From NCBI RefSeq assembly GCF_026072635.1, contig NZ_AP023081.1:6258501-6322500 (forward strand): a stretch of 64,000 nucleotides of DNA, written 5' to 3'. How positions within the stretch are numbered: position 1 is the first letter of the stretch; each line of letters begins with the position of its first letter. The position numbers and the translations under genes were made by a program. The notes under the pieces were generated by a model. That model was given only the letters and a program-made list of their open reading frames with translations, had not been told where the DNA came from and did no database searches. Below are positions 1 through 8,501 of the stretch, in pieces. This stretch comes from Pseudomonas solani (GTDB lineage Bacteria > Pseudomonadota > Gammaproteobacteria > Pseudomonadales > Pseudomonadaceae).

Positions 1-1430
1 GCATCGTCTCCTTCCGCATCCTGGTGGACCGCGAGCCGGCGCTGCTGCGCGCCACCAACCAGCGCCAGGCAGAGCTCACCGGCCAGCTGCACAAGGCCCA
101 GGGCGACTACGAGAAGCTGGTGGACGACGGCGAGGAGCTGGCCCAGTACAACCGCTTCAAGTCGGTGCTGGAGGGCTACTACCGGGTCAACGACCAACTG
201 GTGCGGCTCTCCGATGCCGACAAGCTCGACGAGCTCCGCACGCTGCTGGGCGGCGAGTACAAGAAGTACTCCGACGAGCTGGGCGTGCAGCTGGAAACCC
301 TGATGAAGATCAACCAGCGCAACGCCGCCGAGACAGAGCAGCACGCCATAGACCAGTACGACAGCGCGGTGCTGGTGGTCAGCGCGGTGATGATCCTCGC
401 CGCCCTGCTCACCGGCGTGTTCGCCCTGATTCTCACCCGCAGCATCGTCACCCCGCTGGACGAGGCGATGAAGGTGGCCGACAGCGTGGCCTCCGGTAAC
501 CTCACCGAGCGCATCGAGGTGCACGGCAGCGACGAACCGGCCCTGCTGCTCGGCTCCCTGCGCACCATGCAGCAGAGCCTGAAGACCACCATCGAGCACA
601 TCGCCCGCTCCTCCGACCAGTTGGCCTCCGCCGCCGAGGAACTCAACGCGGTGACCGAGGACTCCAGCCGTGGCCTGCACCAGCAGAACCAGGAGATCGA
701 GCAGGCCGCCACCGCAGTCAACGAGATGACCACCGCCGTGGACGAAGTGGCGCGCAACGCCGTCGCCACCTCCGAGGCATCGCGGGAATCCGACCGCACC
801 GCACGCGGCGGCCAGGACCAGGTCAACCGCACGGTGGACTCCATCAGCGACCTGGCCCGTGACGTCGGCCAGACCTCCAGCCAAGTGGAAGAACTGGCCG
901 GCAAGGTGCAGGGCATCAGCAAGGTCCTCGACGTGATCCGCGCCATCGCCGAGCAGACCAACCTGCTGGCCCTCAACGCCGCCATCGAGGCCGCCCGCGC
1001 CGGTGACGCCGGCCGCGGTTTCGCCGTGGTCGCCGACGAGGTGCGCGCCCTCGCCCACCGCACCCAGCAGTCGACCCAGGAGATCGAGCAGATGATCGGC
1101 GGCATCCAGCAGGGCACCAACCAGGCGGTGGATGCCATGCAGAACAGCAGCCAGCGCGCCCGCGCCACCCTGGAGATGGCCCGCGCCGCCGGCCAGGCGC
1201 TGGACACCATCACCGAAGCCATCAGCCACATCAGCGAGCGCAACCTGGTGATCGCCAGCGCCTCCGAGGAGCAGGCCCAGGTGGCCCGCGAGGTGGACCG
1301 CAACCTGGTGAACATCCGCGACCTGGCCCAGCAGACCGCCGCCGGCGCCCACCAGACCAGCTCCGCCAGCCAGGAGCTGTCGCGCCTGGCCATTGACCTC
1401 AATGGCCTGGTGGCGCGCTTCCGCGTGTGA
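1..1430 (+). CDS. Methyl-accepting chemotaxis protein, 5' end cut by window
   Basis: This is the C-terminal part of a transmembrane chemoreceptor that would signal to CheA/CheW. The frame is open from base 3, so the true start lies outside the window and the GTG at 24 is internal. What is visible is the end of a helical periplasmic domain, one membrane helix (about residues 113-135 counted from the GTG, rich in V, A, L), a HAMP linker starting at TRSIVTPLDEA, and a long coiled-coil signalling domain. The conserved hairpin tip is present (IAEQTNLLALNAAIEAARAG, then GRGFAVVADEVRALA). The ligand cannot be told from what is here. No CheR/CheB-binding pentapeptide is seen at the C-terminus, which ends in VARFRV. 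Confidence 0.93.
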   Translation, partial: IVSFRILVDREPALLRATNQRQAELTGQLHKAQGDYEKLVDDGEELAQYNRFKSVLEGYYRVNDQLVRLSDADKLDELRTLLGGEYKKYSDELGVQLETLMKINQRNAAETEQHAIDQYDSAVLVVSAVMILAALLTGVFALILTRSIVTPLDEAMKVADSVASGNLTERIEVHGSDEPALLLGSLRTMQQSLKTTIEHIARSSDQLASAAEELNAVTEDSSRGLHQQNQEIEQAATAVNEMTTAVDEVARNAVATSEASRESDRTARGGQDQVNRTVDSISDLARDVGQTSSQVEELAGKVQGISKVLDVIRAIAEQTNLLALNAAIEAARAGDAGRGFAVVADEVRALAHRTQQSTQEIEQMIGGIQQGTNQAVDAMQNSSQRARATLEMARAAGQALDTITEAISHISERNLVIASASEEQAQVAREVDRNLVNIRDLAQQTAAGAHQTSSASQELSRLAIDLNGLVARFRV

Positions 1431-1554
1431 TCGCAGCGCCTGCGCGCCCCCTCGCGCAGGCGCTGCACAAGCGCACATGCGTACAAGCCGGCCGCCGGCC
1501 GTTGTGCAAGGCTGACGGCCCGCTGCCCCTCTGCACGGATAAAGGAACCCACGC

Positions 1555-2466
1555 ATGAACCGCAGCGAAATGCGCCGCGTCGATCTCAACATGCTGATCG
1601 TCTTCGAGACACTGATGCATGAACGCAACCTGACCCGCACCGCCGAGAAGCTGTTCCTCGGCCAGCCGGCGATCAGCGCCGCCCTGTCGCGCCTGCGTGA
1701 CTATTTCAACGACCCGCTGTTCGTGCGCAGCGGCCGCGCCATGGAGCCCACCACCCGCGCGGTGGAGATCCTCCAGCAGCTGCGCCCGGCACTGGACGCC
1801 ATGTCCAACGCCCTCAGCCACGCCCACGAGTTCGACCCGGCTACCAGCAACCTGGTGTTCCGCATCGGCCTTTCCGACGACGTCGAGTGCGGCCTGCTGC
1901 CGCCGCTGCTCAACCACCTGCGCGAGGTGGCGCCGAACATCGTGCTGGTGGTGCGCCGCGCCAACTTCCTGCTGATGCCCAGCCTGCTGGCCTCGGGGGA
2001 GATTTCCGTTGGTGTCAGCTACACCACCGAGCTGCCGGCCAACGCCAAGTGCCGCACCCTGCGGCGCATCCAGACCATGGTGCTGCGCGCCGACAAGCGC
2101 CCCGAGCCGCTGACCCTGGACGACTACTGCAGCCGTCCCCACGCGCTGATCTCCTTCTCCGGCGACCTGTGCGGCAACATCGACCAGGACCTGGCGCGCA
2201 TCGGCCGTTCGCGCCGCGTGACCCTGGCCGTGCCGCAGTTCAACGGCCTGCGCGCGCTGCTGGCCAACTCCGAGCTGATCGCCACCGTGCCCGACTACGC
2301 CGCCAGCGAACTGGTGGCCGGCGGCGGCCTGCGCGCCGAGCCACCACCCTTCGAGATCGTCCCGGCCAAGCTGACCATGGCCTGGCGCGGTGCCCAGGAC
2401 AATGACACCGCCGAGCGCTGGCTGCGCACGCAGATCGTGCGGTTCATGAGCGAAGACGGGCTCTGA
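1555..2466 (+). CDS. LysR-family transcriptional regulator
   Basis: A 303-residue LysR-type regulator of normal family length. The N-terminal winged helix-turn-helix covers about residues 9-68 (LNMLIVFETLMHERNLTRTA, then QPAISAALSRLRDYF with a downstream LFVRSGR), which resembles the NodD/NahR-type subgroup. The rest is a type 2 periplasmic-binding-protein-like effector domain. The ATG at 1555 follows a purine-rich AAAGGAA at a sensible distance. The gene lies 124 bp after the chemoreceptor on the same strand and 100 bp before an AraC-type gene. No divergent target gene is present, so its regulon cannot be inferred from context. Confidence 0.9.
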   Translation: MNRSEMRRVDLNMLIVFETLMHERNLTRTAEKLFLGQPAISAALSRLRDYFNDPLFVRSGRAMEPTTRAVEILQQLRPALDAMSNALSHAHEFDPATSNLVFRIGLSDDVECGLLPPLLNHLREVAPNIVLVVRRANFLLMPSLLASGEISVGVSYTTELPANAKCRTLRRIQTMVLRADKRPEPLTLDDYCSRPHALISFSGDLCGNIDQDLARIGRSRRVTLAVPQFNGLRALLANSELIATVPDYAASELVAGGGLRAEPPPFEIVPAKLTMAWRGAQDNDTAERWLRTQIVRFMSEDGL

Positions 2467-2568
2467 GGCGAATTAACAACGTTTAACTCGCGCCCCAGGG
2501 CGGCGCCCCGAACAATCCCGGTGATCCTCCCGTGGCCCCAGGCCACGGGCCAGCCACCGCGAACCGGG

Positions 2569-2970
2569 ATGAACGCCATGGCCAGCCTCCACCACGACAG
2601 CACCTGCGAGCACGAACAGCCCGTCGATGCCGGCACTTCCGGCGGCCTCGCCCCCTGGCGCGAGCGCCTGGCCAAGCAGATGCTCCTCGACCACCTCGCC
2701 GAGGGCATCCCCGTCGCCCGCCTGGCCGAGGCCTGCGCCCTCTCCCGCAGCCACTTCGCCCGCGCCTTCAAATGCAGCACCGGCATGACGCCCCAGGACT
2801 GGCTGCGCCAGCAACGCCTGGCCCGCGCCAAGGAGCTGATCCGCACCTCCGACCTCAGCCTCACCCGCATCGGCCTCGAATGCGGCTTCTACGACCAGGC
2901 CCACTTCTCCCGCCTCTTCACCCGCGCCGAAGGGGTCAACCCGATGAGCTGGCGGCTGATCGGCGAGTGA
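2569..2970 (+). CDS. Small single-domain AraC-family regulator
   Basis: A 133-residue protein that is almost only an AraC/XylS DNA-binding domain. Two helix-turn-helix units are visible: IPVARLAEACALSRSHFARA with FKCSTGMTPQDWLRQQRL, then SLTRIGLECGFYDQAHFSRL with FTRAEGVNPMSWR. There is no room for a ligand-binding domain, so it either acts constitutively or is controlled by its own level. The ATG at 2569 was chosen over an in-frame GTG at 2521; another ATG at 2578 is possible. The proline/histidine-rich first 25 residues look like a non-conserved tail. Confidence 0.83.
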   Translation: MNAMASLHHDSTCEHEQPVDAGTSGGLAPWRERLAKQMLLDHLAEGIPVARLAEACALSRSHFARAFKCSTGMTPQDWLRQQRLARAKELIRTSDLSLTRIGLECGFYDQAHFSRLFTRAEGVNPMSWRLIGE

Positions 2971-3310
2971 TCCCAATGAGTTCGTTCCCTTGGTGCCTCA
3001 TGTAGGTCGGGTGCAACCCGACAGCGACGCAACCCATTCACCGCGGGTTTCACCCGCCCTACGTGCTCGACCTACGGGCTGGCTCGCGACCCATGTAGGG
3101 GCGACTTCAGTCGCCAAGCAGGCCGCAGGGCTGCCCTGACACGGTGCCCCTGGCGGCATCGCTCGGTGGATGAAAAGAGCGTCATCCACCCTACACACCG
3201 GTCGGCACCGTGGTTCGGGTGGGGCACGGCGCCGTAGGTTGGCGCCGAGCGCAGCGAGACCCAACGGGGCGAGGTTCGGCCTCGCTGCAGGGTTCGCTCA
3301 ACCTGCAGAC
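2971..3310. repeat. Repeat-rich spacer with several REP-like palindromes
   Basis: No gene is visible in this 340-bp spacer. It holds several different short palindromes of the Pseudomonas type. They include GTAGGTCGGGTGCAACCCGAC at about 3002-3022 (arms GTCGGGT/ACCCGAC), GTAGGGGCGACTTCAGTCGC at 3095-3114, the arms GGTGGATGA and TCATCCACC at 3165-3190, and a GTAGGTTGG element at about 3235-3275. The 3165-3190 unit is the same repeat into which both IS110 copies of this window have inserted; here it is empty. The spacer separates two convergent genes, so these hairpins may also stop transcription. Confidence 0.8.
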
Positions 3311-4807
3311 TCAATGGGGCACTACCGGCATCGGTGCGCCGCGCCAGAGGCTGGGCAGCAGCAGCGCCTGGCGCCATTCGGGGGCACGCGGGGGGTGCAG
3401 TTCCAGCAGCTCGCCGCCGCTGTGCAACTTGTCCAGGGCGTAGGCGCGGGTGGTTTCCAGCAGGCGGTAGCACACCTGCTCCTCCTCCGGCTCCGCCAGC
3501 AGCAGGGATTTCGCCACCAGATGGCTGATGGCCTCGTACAGCCGTGTCTCGCTGAGGCGCTCGCAGCCGATGACGCGAACGGCGCTTTCGAAGGTGAAGG
3601 CCTGCTTGAACAGCGCCAGGCGTTGCAGCACGACACGCTCCAGGGCAGAGAGCAGACCGTAGCTCCAATCCAGGTTCGCCCGCAGGCTCTGATGCCGGGC
3701 CGCTGCGGTGCGACGCCCCTGGGCCAACAGCTGGAACTGGCCATCGAGCAGCCGTTGCAGGCCTTCGAGGCCCAGGCCATCCACCTGGGCCGCCGCCAGT
3801 TCGATGGCCAGGGGCAGGCCGTCGAGGCGACGGCAGATGTCGCTCACCAGCGGCACGTCCCCGGGGCGCAGGCGGAAGCCGTCCTGGCGCGCACGGGCGC
3901 AGGCGACGAACAGGCGGATGGCCGCACAGCCCAGCGCCTCGTCCACGCCGCAGTCGCCCGGTGGTGGCGGCACCGGCAACCCCGCCAGGCGCTGGATGCA
4001 CTCGCCTTCGGCCAGCAAGGGTTCGCGGCTGGTGGCCAGGATCGCCAGGCGCGGCGCACGGCGCAGCAGGCCTTCGGCAAGTAGCGCGCTGGCATCGATG
4101 ACGTGCTCGCAGTTGTCCAGCACCAGCAGCGCGTGGCGCTGCCGCAGTTGGCAGCCGAGGGCGGCGAGGGGCTCGCCGTTGGCCGGCGCCAGGCCAAGCA
4201 CCGTGGCCACCGCAGCGGCCACGCCTTCGGGCCCGCAGGCGGCCAGGTCGATGAAGTGCACGCCGTCCGCGTAGTGCTCCAGCAGCAACTCGGCGACGCG
4301 CAGGGCCACGGTGGTCTTGCCCATGCCGCCGGGGCCCACCAGGGTGAAGAAGCGCCGCGCCGGCAACTGGCTCACCAGCGTGCCGACCACGGCATCGCGC
4401 CCCTCGATACGGGTCAGCCGTATGGGCAGGTTGTGTGCCGGTAGCGCCGCCGGGGTCGAGACACTGCCTTCACAGGCGACTTCGGCGACGAAGCTGTAGC
4501 CGCGCTGCGGCACATTGGCGATGAAGCGGCGCCCGTCGCGACCATCGCCAAGGGCGCGGCGCAGGGCGGCGATGTGCACCCGCAGGTTGGTTTCCTCCAC
4601 CACAGTGGTCGGCCAGACGCGGGCGATGATGCAGTCCTTGCCGACCAGGTGGCCGGCGTTCTCCAGCAACAGCTGGAGGATGTCCAGGGCTCGGCTGCCC
4701 AGGCGCAGCGGCTGGCCGTCTTCGAGCAGCAGGCGCTGCTGAACGTGAAAGCGGAACGCGCCGAAGCGCAGGACCCGCTCATCCCGGGTGGTGCTGATGT
4801 CGTGCAT
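3311..4807 (-). CDS. Winged-helix regulator fused to a STAND-type ATPase
   Basis: The product (498 residues from ATG 4807) begins with an OmpR-type winged-helix DNA-binding domain (about residues 10-110, with LGSRALDILQLLLENAGHLV and the wing RGYSFVAEV). A P-loop ATPase follows, with Walker A GPGGMGKTT near residues 158-166 and Walker B LLVLDNCEH near 227-235. This is the layout of AfsR/MalT-like signal-transduction ATPases that switch on with a ligand. Relatives often continue into long TPR arrays; this one ends soon after the winged-helix-like tail of the ATPase, so the sensor part is short or lost. A TTG at 4825 would add six residues; the ATG was preferred. The target is unknown. Confidence 0.82.
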   Translation of the reverse strand: MHDISTTRDERVLRFGAFRFHVQQRLLLEDGQPLRLGSRALDILQLLLENAGHLVGKDCIIARVWPTTVVEETNLRVHIAALRRALGDGRDGRRFIANVPQRGYSFVAEVACEGSVSTPAALPAHNLPIRLTRIEGRDAVVGTLVSQLPARRFFTLVGPGGMGKTTVALRVAELLLEHYADGVHFIDLAACGPEGVAAAVATVLGLAPANGEPLAALGCQLRQRHALLVLDNCEHVIDASALLAEGLLRRAPRLAILATSREPLLAEGECIQRLAGLPVPPPPGDCGVDEALGCAAIRLFVACARARQDGFRLRPGDVPLVSDICRRLDGLPLAIELAAAQVDGLGLEGLQRLLDGQFQLLAQGRRTAAARHQSLRANLDWSYGLLSALERVVLQRLALFKQAFTFESAVRVIGCERLSETRLYEAISHLVAKSLLLAEPEEEQVCYRLLETTRAYALDKLHSGGELLELHPPRAPEWRQALLLPSLWRGAPMPVVPH

Positions 4808-5011
4808 GTCACTGTATGCCGGCAACCGGCGGGCACCCTGCGAACTGCCTGCAAGGCCCCGATCCGGGCCCGTGCACCCTCCTTTCGAGAATGCTTCCCA
4901 TCATCCCAGCCTGATGCGACAGGACAACGGCAACGGGAGGATAAGAACGGCCAAGGCGATGCCCAGGACGGACACGGGCCCCGGCGAGGCCCTTGGCCCG
5001 GCACCCCGGGG

Positions 5012-5965
5012 TCAACTGAACTGGCGGCGATACTGTGCAGGGCTGAGGCCAAGCTTTTTGGCGAAGAGGAAACTCATGTGCCGCACGCTGCCGAAACCGC
5101 TGCGATAGGCCACGGTCTTCAGGGGCAGGTCGCCGGTTTCCAGCAGGTGGCGGGCGCGGTCGAGGCGCGCGCCCTGGAGGAACTCCATGGGCGTCATCTT
5201 CACCTCGCGGGCGAACACCCGGGAGAAGTGCCGGGGGCTCATGGCCACCAGGGTGGCCATGCGCTCGATGCTGAAGGGCTCGTCCAGGTGCTCCAGCACG
5301 TGGTTCTGCACCCGCGCAATGGGCGAATCACCTCCCACCACGCCGGCCGCCAGCGGGCTGAATTGCGCCTGGCCGCCCTGGCGCTGCATCACCACCAGCA
5401 GCACCTTGGCCACGTCCAGGGCCAGCTTGCGGCCATGGTCCTCGGCGACCACGCCCAGGGCCAGGTCGATGCCGGCGGTGACGCCGCCGGAGGTGAACAG
5501 CTTGCCGTCGCGGATGTAGATCTGGTCGGTCTCGATCTCGGCGCCCGGACAGCGCGCGGCCAGGCGCTCGATGTAGTGCCAGTGGGTGGTGACGCGGCGG
5601 CCTTCGAGCAACCCGGCCTCGCCGAGGATGAAGGCACCGGTGCAGATCGAGCCATAGCGCCGCGACGCCTCGGCGGCCCGGCCAAGCCAGGTGAGCATGG
5701 CCTCATCCTGGCGGTCGTTGTAGGCACCCGGGCCACCGGGCACCAGCAACAGGTCATAGGTCGGCTCGGCGTCCTCTATCAGCAGGTCGGCCTGCATGGC
5801 CAGGCCGTTGGAGGCGCGCACCGTGCGCTCGCCGGCGGCCAGGGTGACGATGCGATAGGCCTCTTGCGGCGGCAGGTAGCGGTTGGCGATGGAAAACACA
5901 TCCATGGGGCCGGCCACATCGAGCATCAGCAGGTCGGGGAATAGCAGGATGGCAACGGTCTTCAT
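5012..5965 (-). CDS. GlxA-family AraC-type regulator (DJ-1/PfpI-like plus HTH)
   Basis: A 317-residue regulator with an N-terminal DJ-1/PfpI class I glutamine-amidotransferase-like domain (MKTVAILLFPDLLMLDVAGP, later LLVPGGPGAYN and the conserved-cysteine region SICTGAFILGEAG) and a C-terminal AraC helix-turn-helix pair (about residues 215-315, MATLVAMSPRHFSRVFAREV and KTVAYRSGFGSVRHMSFLF). Members such as ArgR, CdhR and GbdR control catabolism of nitrogen compounds in pseudomonads; this one cannot be assigned to any of them. The frame is open further upstream, but ATG 5965 begins the conserved domain. It is divergent from the TerC-type gene, with a 244-bp shared upstream region. Confidence 0.88.
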   Translation of the reverse strand: MKTVAILLFPDLLMLDVAGPMDVFSIANRYLPPQEAYRIVTLAAGERTVRASNGLAMQADLLIEDAEPTYDLLLVPGGPGAYNDRQDEAMLTWLGRAAEASRRYGSICTGAFILGEAGLLEGRRVTTHWHYIERLAARCPGAEIETDQIYIRDGKLFTSGGVTAGIDLALGVVAEDHGRKLALDVAKVLLVVMQRQGGQAQFSPLAAGVVGGDSPIARVQNHVLEHLDEPFSIERMATLVAMSPRHFSRVFAREVKMTPMEFLQGARLDRARHLLETGDLPLKTVAYRSGFGSVRHMSFLFAKKLGLSPAQYRRQFS

Positions 5966-6209
5966 GCAGCGGCAGGGTCGTTCCGGGGGAGGGTGTGGGC
6001 AGTATGAACAGGCTCTGGGACACTGTCTGCGAACAATTTCCCGCCTCGGCCCGAGCCCCCATTGGCGCCGCCGCTGCACCGCCTGTCGGGAACCCGGGAC
6101 AGCGCCTTGCGCCGGCGTGCGCTTTGAAAAGACTTGTTGCTATTCCTCCATCGCCGCCGTTCGGTCGAATCTCCAGAATGGCGCCTCCCTGAATCTTCGG
6201 ATAGCCGAC

Positions 6210-6959
6210 GTGGATTACCTCCTGCAACTCGTGTCGAACCCCACCGCCTGGATCGCCCTGGCCACCCTGGTGGTCATGGAAGTGGTATTGGGTATCGACA
6301 ACCTGATCTTCATCTCGATCCTCACCAACAAGCTGCCCGAGCACCAGCGCGCCAAGGCCCGCCGCCTGGGCATCGGCATGGCGCTGATCCTGCGCCTGGG
6401 CCTGCTCGGCACCGTGGCCTGGATCGTGCAACTGGTGCACCCGGTGTTCGAGGTGTTCGACCACGCGTTCTCCTGGAAGGACATGATCCTCATCGCCGGC
6501 GGCCTGTTCCTGCTGTGGAAGGCCACCACGGAAATCCGCCACTCGGTGGACCCGGCGCCGGAAGGCGACCTGTTCGTCGGCAAGCAGGTCGCCGCCATCG
6601 GCTTCAGCTCGGCCATCGTGCAGATCCTGCTGCTGGACCTGGTGTTCTCCGTCGACAGCATCATCACCGCCGTGGGCATGACCGAGCATGTGCCGATCAT
6701 GGTCATCGCCGTGGTCGCCGCCGTCACCGTGATGCTGCTGGCTGCCGATCCCCTGGCGCGCTTCATCAACAACAACCCCACCGTGGTGATGCTGGCCCTG
6801 GGCTTCCTGATCATGATCGGCATGACCCTGATCGCCGAAGGCTTCGGCGCCCATGTGCCCAAGGGCTACATCTACGCCGCCATGGCCTTCTCCGCCGCCA
6901 TCGAAGCGCTCAACATGCTGTCCCGCCGCGCCCGTCGCAAGGCGCAGCCGCAGGAGTGA
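6210..6959 (+). CDS. TerC/YgdQ-family integral membrane protein
   Basis: A 249-residue membrane protein of the TerC family. It has about seven hydrophobic helices and the family's acidic intramembrane motifs: EVVLGIDNLIFISIL near the N-terminus and LLDLVFSVDSIITAVGM in the middle. Layout and wording match the YgdQ type more than Alx. Family members are linked to metal (manganese) export or to metalation of exported proteins, but this subgroup is not well characterised. The start is taken as GTG 6210 because the conserved domain begins there. The open frame continues upstream only as an unconserved stretch. It stands alone and is followed by a strong hairpin. Confidence 0.85.
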   Translation: MDYLLQLVSNPTAWIALATLVVMEVVLGIDNLIFISILTNKLPEHQRAKARRLGIGMALILRLGLLGTVAWIVQLVHPVFEVFDHAFSWKDMILIAGGLFLLWKATTEIRHSVDPAPEGDLFVGKQVAAIGFSSAIVQILLLDLVFSVDSIITAVGMTEHVPIMVIAVVAAVTVMLLAADPLARFINNNPTVVMLALGFLIMIGMTLIAEGFGAHVPKGYIYAAMAFSAAIEALNMLSRRARRKAQPQE

Positions 6960-6964
6960 CGCAC

Positions 6965-6990
6965 CGCCCCTCTCCTGCGCGAGAGGGGCG
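6965..6990 (+). terminator. Terminator-like hairpin after the TerC-type gene
   Basis: Perfect 10-bp inverted repeat CGCCCCTCTC / GAGAGGGGCG with a 6-nt loop, starting five bases after the stop codon. There is no clear T tract, so efficiency is uncertain. Confidence 0.55.
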
Positions 6991-7014
6991 ACTTCCGTTG
7001 CCCAGGACAGCACC

Positions 7015-7081
7015 GTAGCCCGGGCTTCAGCCCGGGGCCGCGCCCAACCCCGCCTAGTGGATGAAAAGAGCGTCATCCACC
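7015..7081. repeat. Two REP-like palindromes at the left flank of IS copy 1
   Basis: The first is GTAGCCCGGGCTTCAGCCCG at 7015-7034, also found at 59582-59602. The second is the GTGGATGA-N8-TCATCCACC palindrome at 7057-7081, interrupted immediately afterwards at a CT dinucleotide (7082-7083) by the IS110 element. Confidence 0.8.
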
Positions 7082-7083
7082 CT

Positions 7084-7300
7084 TGTATCTCGACTAACTA
7101 CCCCTTCAGGGGTAATAGTTCCCGACTGATCATCGGGGGAGGGGCTGGAAGTCGTGTCCACCCTTAGGCCCTGAGCCTGCGACGTAGATAGTGCTCCGCC
7201 CCTCCACACTCACTCGAACAGCCCGAACGGTATCTTGAGCCCAGAGCTCGCATTCACAAGGTTGGGCCGGGTGCAGTGATGATCGCATTTGGAACGATCA
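7084..7300 (+). ncRNA. Predicted bridge RNA of IS110 copy 1
   Basis: The left end contains three structured parts. A 5' hairpin has arms TACCCC/GGGGTA (7099-7114). A target-binding loop is closed by GGAGGGGC (7138-7145) and GCCCCTCC (7198-7205). It carries TCCACCCT (7157-7164), identical to the top strand of the left target half including the core, and GTAG (7184-7187), complementary to CTAC of the right half. An AGGC/GCCT hairpin (7166-7178) lies between the guides. A donor-binding loop is closed by GCCC/GGGC (7221-7224, 7264-7267). It carries ACGGTATCT (7227-7235), identical to the right end of the element, and ACAAG (7256-7260), complementary to CTTGT at the left junction. The guide assignment follows the IS621 bridge-RNA scheme; exact RNA ends are inferred. 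Confidence 0.85.
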
Positions 7301-7312
7301 GGAGGAGCACAC

Positions 7313-8284
7313 ATGCCCAGTGTCATTGGTGTCGACATTGCGAAGCACACGTTTGATATCGCCACCCTGCAGGCGAACGGCAAGTACCGCACCAAGGCCA
7401 AGTTGGCCAACAGCGAGGCGGGCTTTCGCACGCTGCAGGAGTGGCTGAACAAGCACAGCGAGGCGGGTGCCTGGGTCGTGATGGAAGCCACCGGCATCCA
7501 CCATGAAGCCCTGGCCGAATGGCTGCTGGAGCAGAACTATCGGGTCTGCGTCCTCAACCCAGCGCAAATCGCTCACTACGCCCGCAGTCAGCTGCAGCGC
7601 GTGAAAACTGACAAGGTCGACGCCAAGCTGATCGCCGAATACGGCGAGCGCCACCAAGATGAGCTACGGCCCTGGCAGCCTGAACCTCGCGCCATACGGC
7701 GCCTGAAAGCACTGATGCGGCGCCTGGCGGATCTGCAGGAAATCCAGCAGATGGAGAGCAATCGCCTGGAGGTGGCCGATACCAGCGTGCAGGAGTCGAT
7801 CCGCTCAGTGTTGCGGCACATCGAGCAACAGATCGAGGAAACCCTCAAGGCCATCAACAACCACATCGACAATGACCCGGATCTGCGCGGCAAACGTGAT
7901 CTGTTGACCAGCATCGATGGCATCGCGGACAAGACAGCCGCCCTGATCCTGGCGGAGCTGGGCGACCCTCATCGCTTCACCAGCAGCCGCGCGATTACCG
8001 CCTTTGCCGGGCTCAATCCGCGTTTGCAGGAGTCTGGTAAGTACCGGGGGCAGACCCGCATTTCCAAGATGGGCTCATCGCGGCTGCGTGCTGGGCTGTA
8101 CATGCCTGCCGTTTGCGCCCTGCAGCACAACGGGGCGATCAAAGCGATGAGAGAACGCCTCAGAGCCAAGGGCAAGACCGGCATGCAGATCATCTGTGCA
8201 GCGATGCGTAAGCTGCTGAACATCGCTTATGGCGTCTTGAAATCGGGCCAGCCGTACGACGTAAAACTGGCCCTTGCTCACTAG
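7313..8284 (+). CDS. IS110-family transposase (DEDD/serine recombinase), copy 1
   Basis: A 323-residue RNA-guided-type recombinase. The N-terminal RuvC-like domain shows the DEDD residues D8 (GVDIAKHTFD), E58 (WVVMEATG), D100 and D103 (TDKVDAKLIAEYG). A coiled region follows, and then the C-terminal Tnp domain (SIDGIADKTAALILAELGD, FAGLNPR) with the conserved serine in SKMGSSRLR (residues 255/256). All five catalytic positions match the IS621 arrangement. ATG 7313 is preceded by AGGAGG at 7300-7305, so an upstream TTG frame extension is not used. Full length and with no damage, so the element is probably active. It differs from copy 2 at three residues (V7I, N75R, N183D). Confidence 0.95.
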   Translation: MPSVIGVDIAKHTFDIATLQANGKYRTKAKLANSEAGFRTLQEWLNKHSEAGAWVVMEATGIHHEALAEWLLEQNYRVCVLNPAQIAHYARSQLQRVKTDKVDAKLIAEYGERHQDELRPWQPEPRAIRRLKALMRRLADLQEIQQMESNRLEVADTSVQESIRSVLRHIEQQIEETLKAINNHIDNDPDLRGKRDLLTSIDGIADKTAALILAELGDPHRFTSSRAITAFAGLNPRLQESGKYRGQTRISKMGSSRLRAGLYMPAVCALQHNGAIKAMRERLRAKGKTGMQIICAAMRKLLNIAYGVLKSGQPYDVKLALAH

Positions 8285-8301
8285 GGATCAAGACGGTATC
8301 T

Positions 8302-8501
8302 ACACCCCGATAGGCACCGGGCCCGGTGGGAGCGAATTCATTCGCGATGCCTTTCGCGGATGAAACCGCCCCTACATGCCCTGTTCGCTGCAAAAACCGC
8401 GAAACTGACCTGAACCCTTCATATAGATATGAGATCAACATCATATCGATGCGCCAGGTGGCGATCGAAGCGCCATATCGTTACGAAGGAGTCGAACTTC
8501 G
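8302..8501. repeat. REP-like palindrome and AT-richer leader before 8502
   Basis: Right flank of IS copy 1. It holds a GTGGGAGCGAATTCATTCGC palindrome at 8326-8345 and then an AT-richer stretch (about 8418-8445, with CATATAGATATGAG and ATCATATCGAT) that may hold the promoter of the next gene. No gene is seen. Confidence 0.55.

Larger units (their letters stand above)
7084..8301 (+). mobile_element. IS110-family insertion sequence, copy 1 (1,218 bp)
   Basis: Ends were set by comparing both copies and an empty target site in this window. The left junction follows CCACCCT (CT at 7082-7083) and the right junction is GGTATCT (CT at 8300-8301). The element is therefore 1,216 bp plus one CT core, with no longer target duplication and no terminal inverted repeats, as usual for IS110. 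It has a long left noncoding end of about 229 bp and a right end of only about 17 bp after the transposase stop. That is the IS110 subgroup rather than the IS1111 layout. It differs from copy 2 by scattered substitutions only, so both look young and intact. Confidence 0.93.

Noticed and set aside
6010..6209. Manganese (yybP-ykoY) riboswitch ahead of the TerC-type gene
   Set aside because: The conserved loops of that riboswitch could not be found in the leader.
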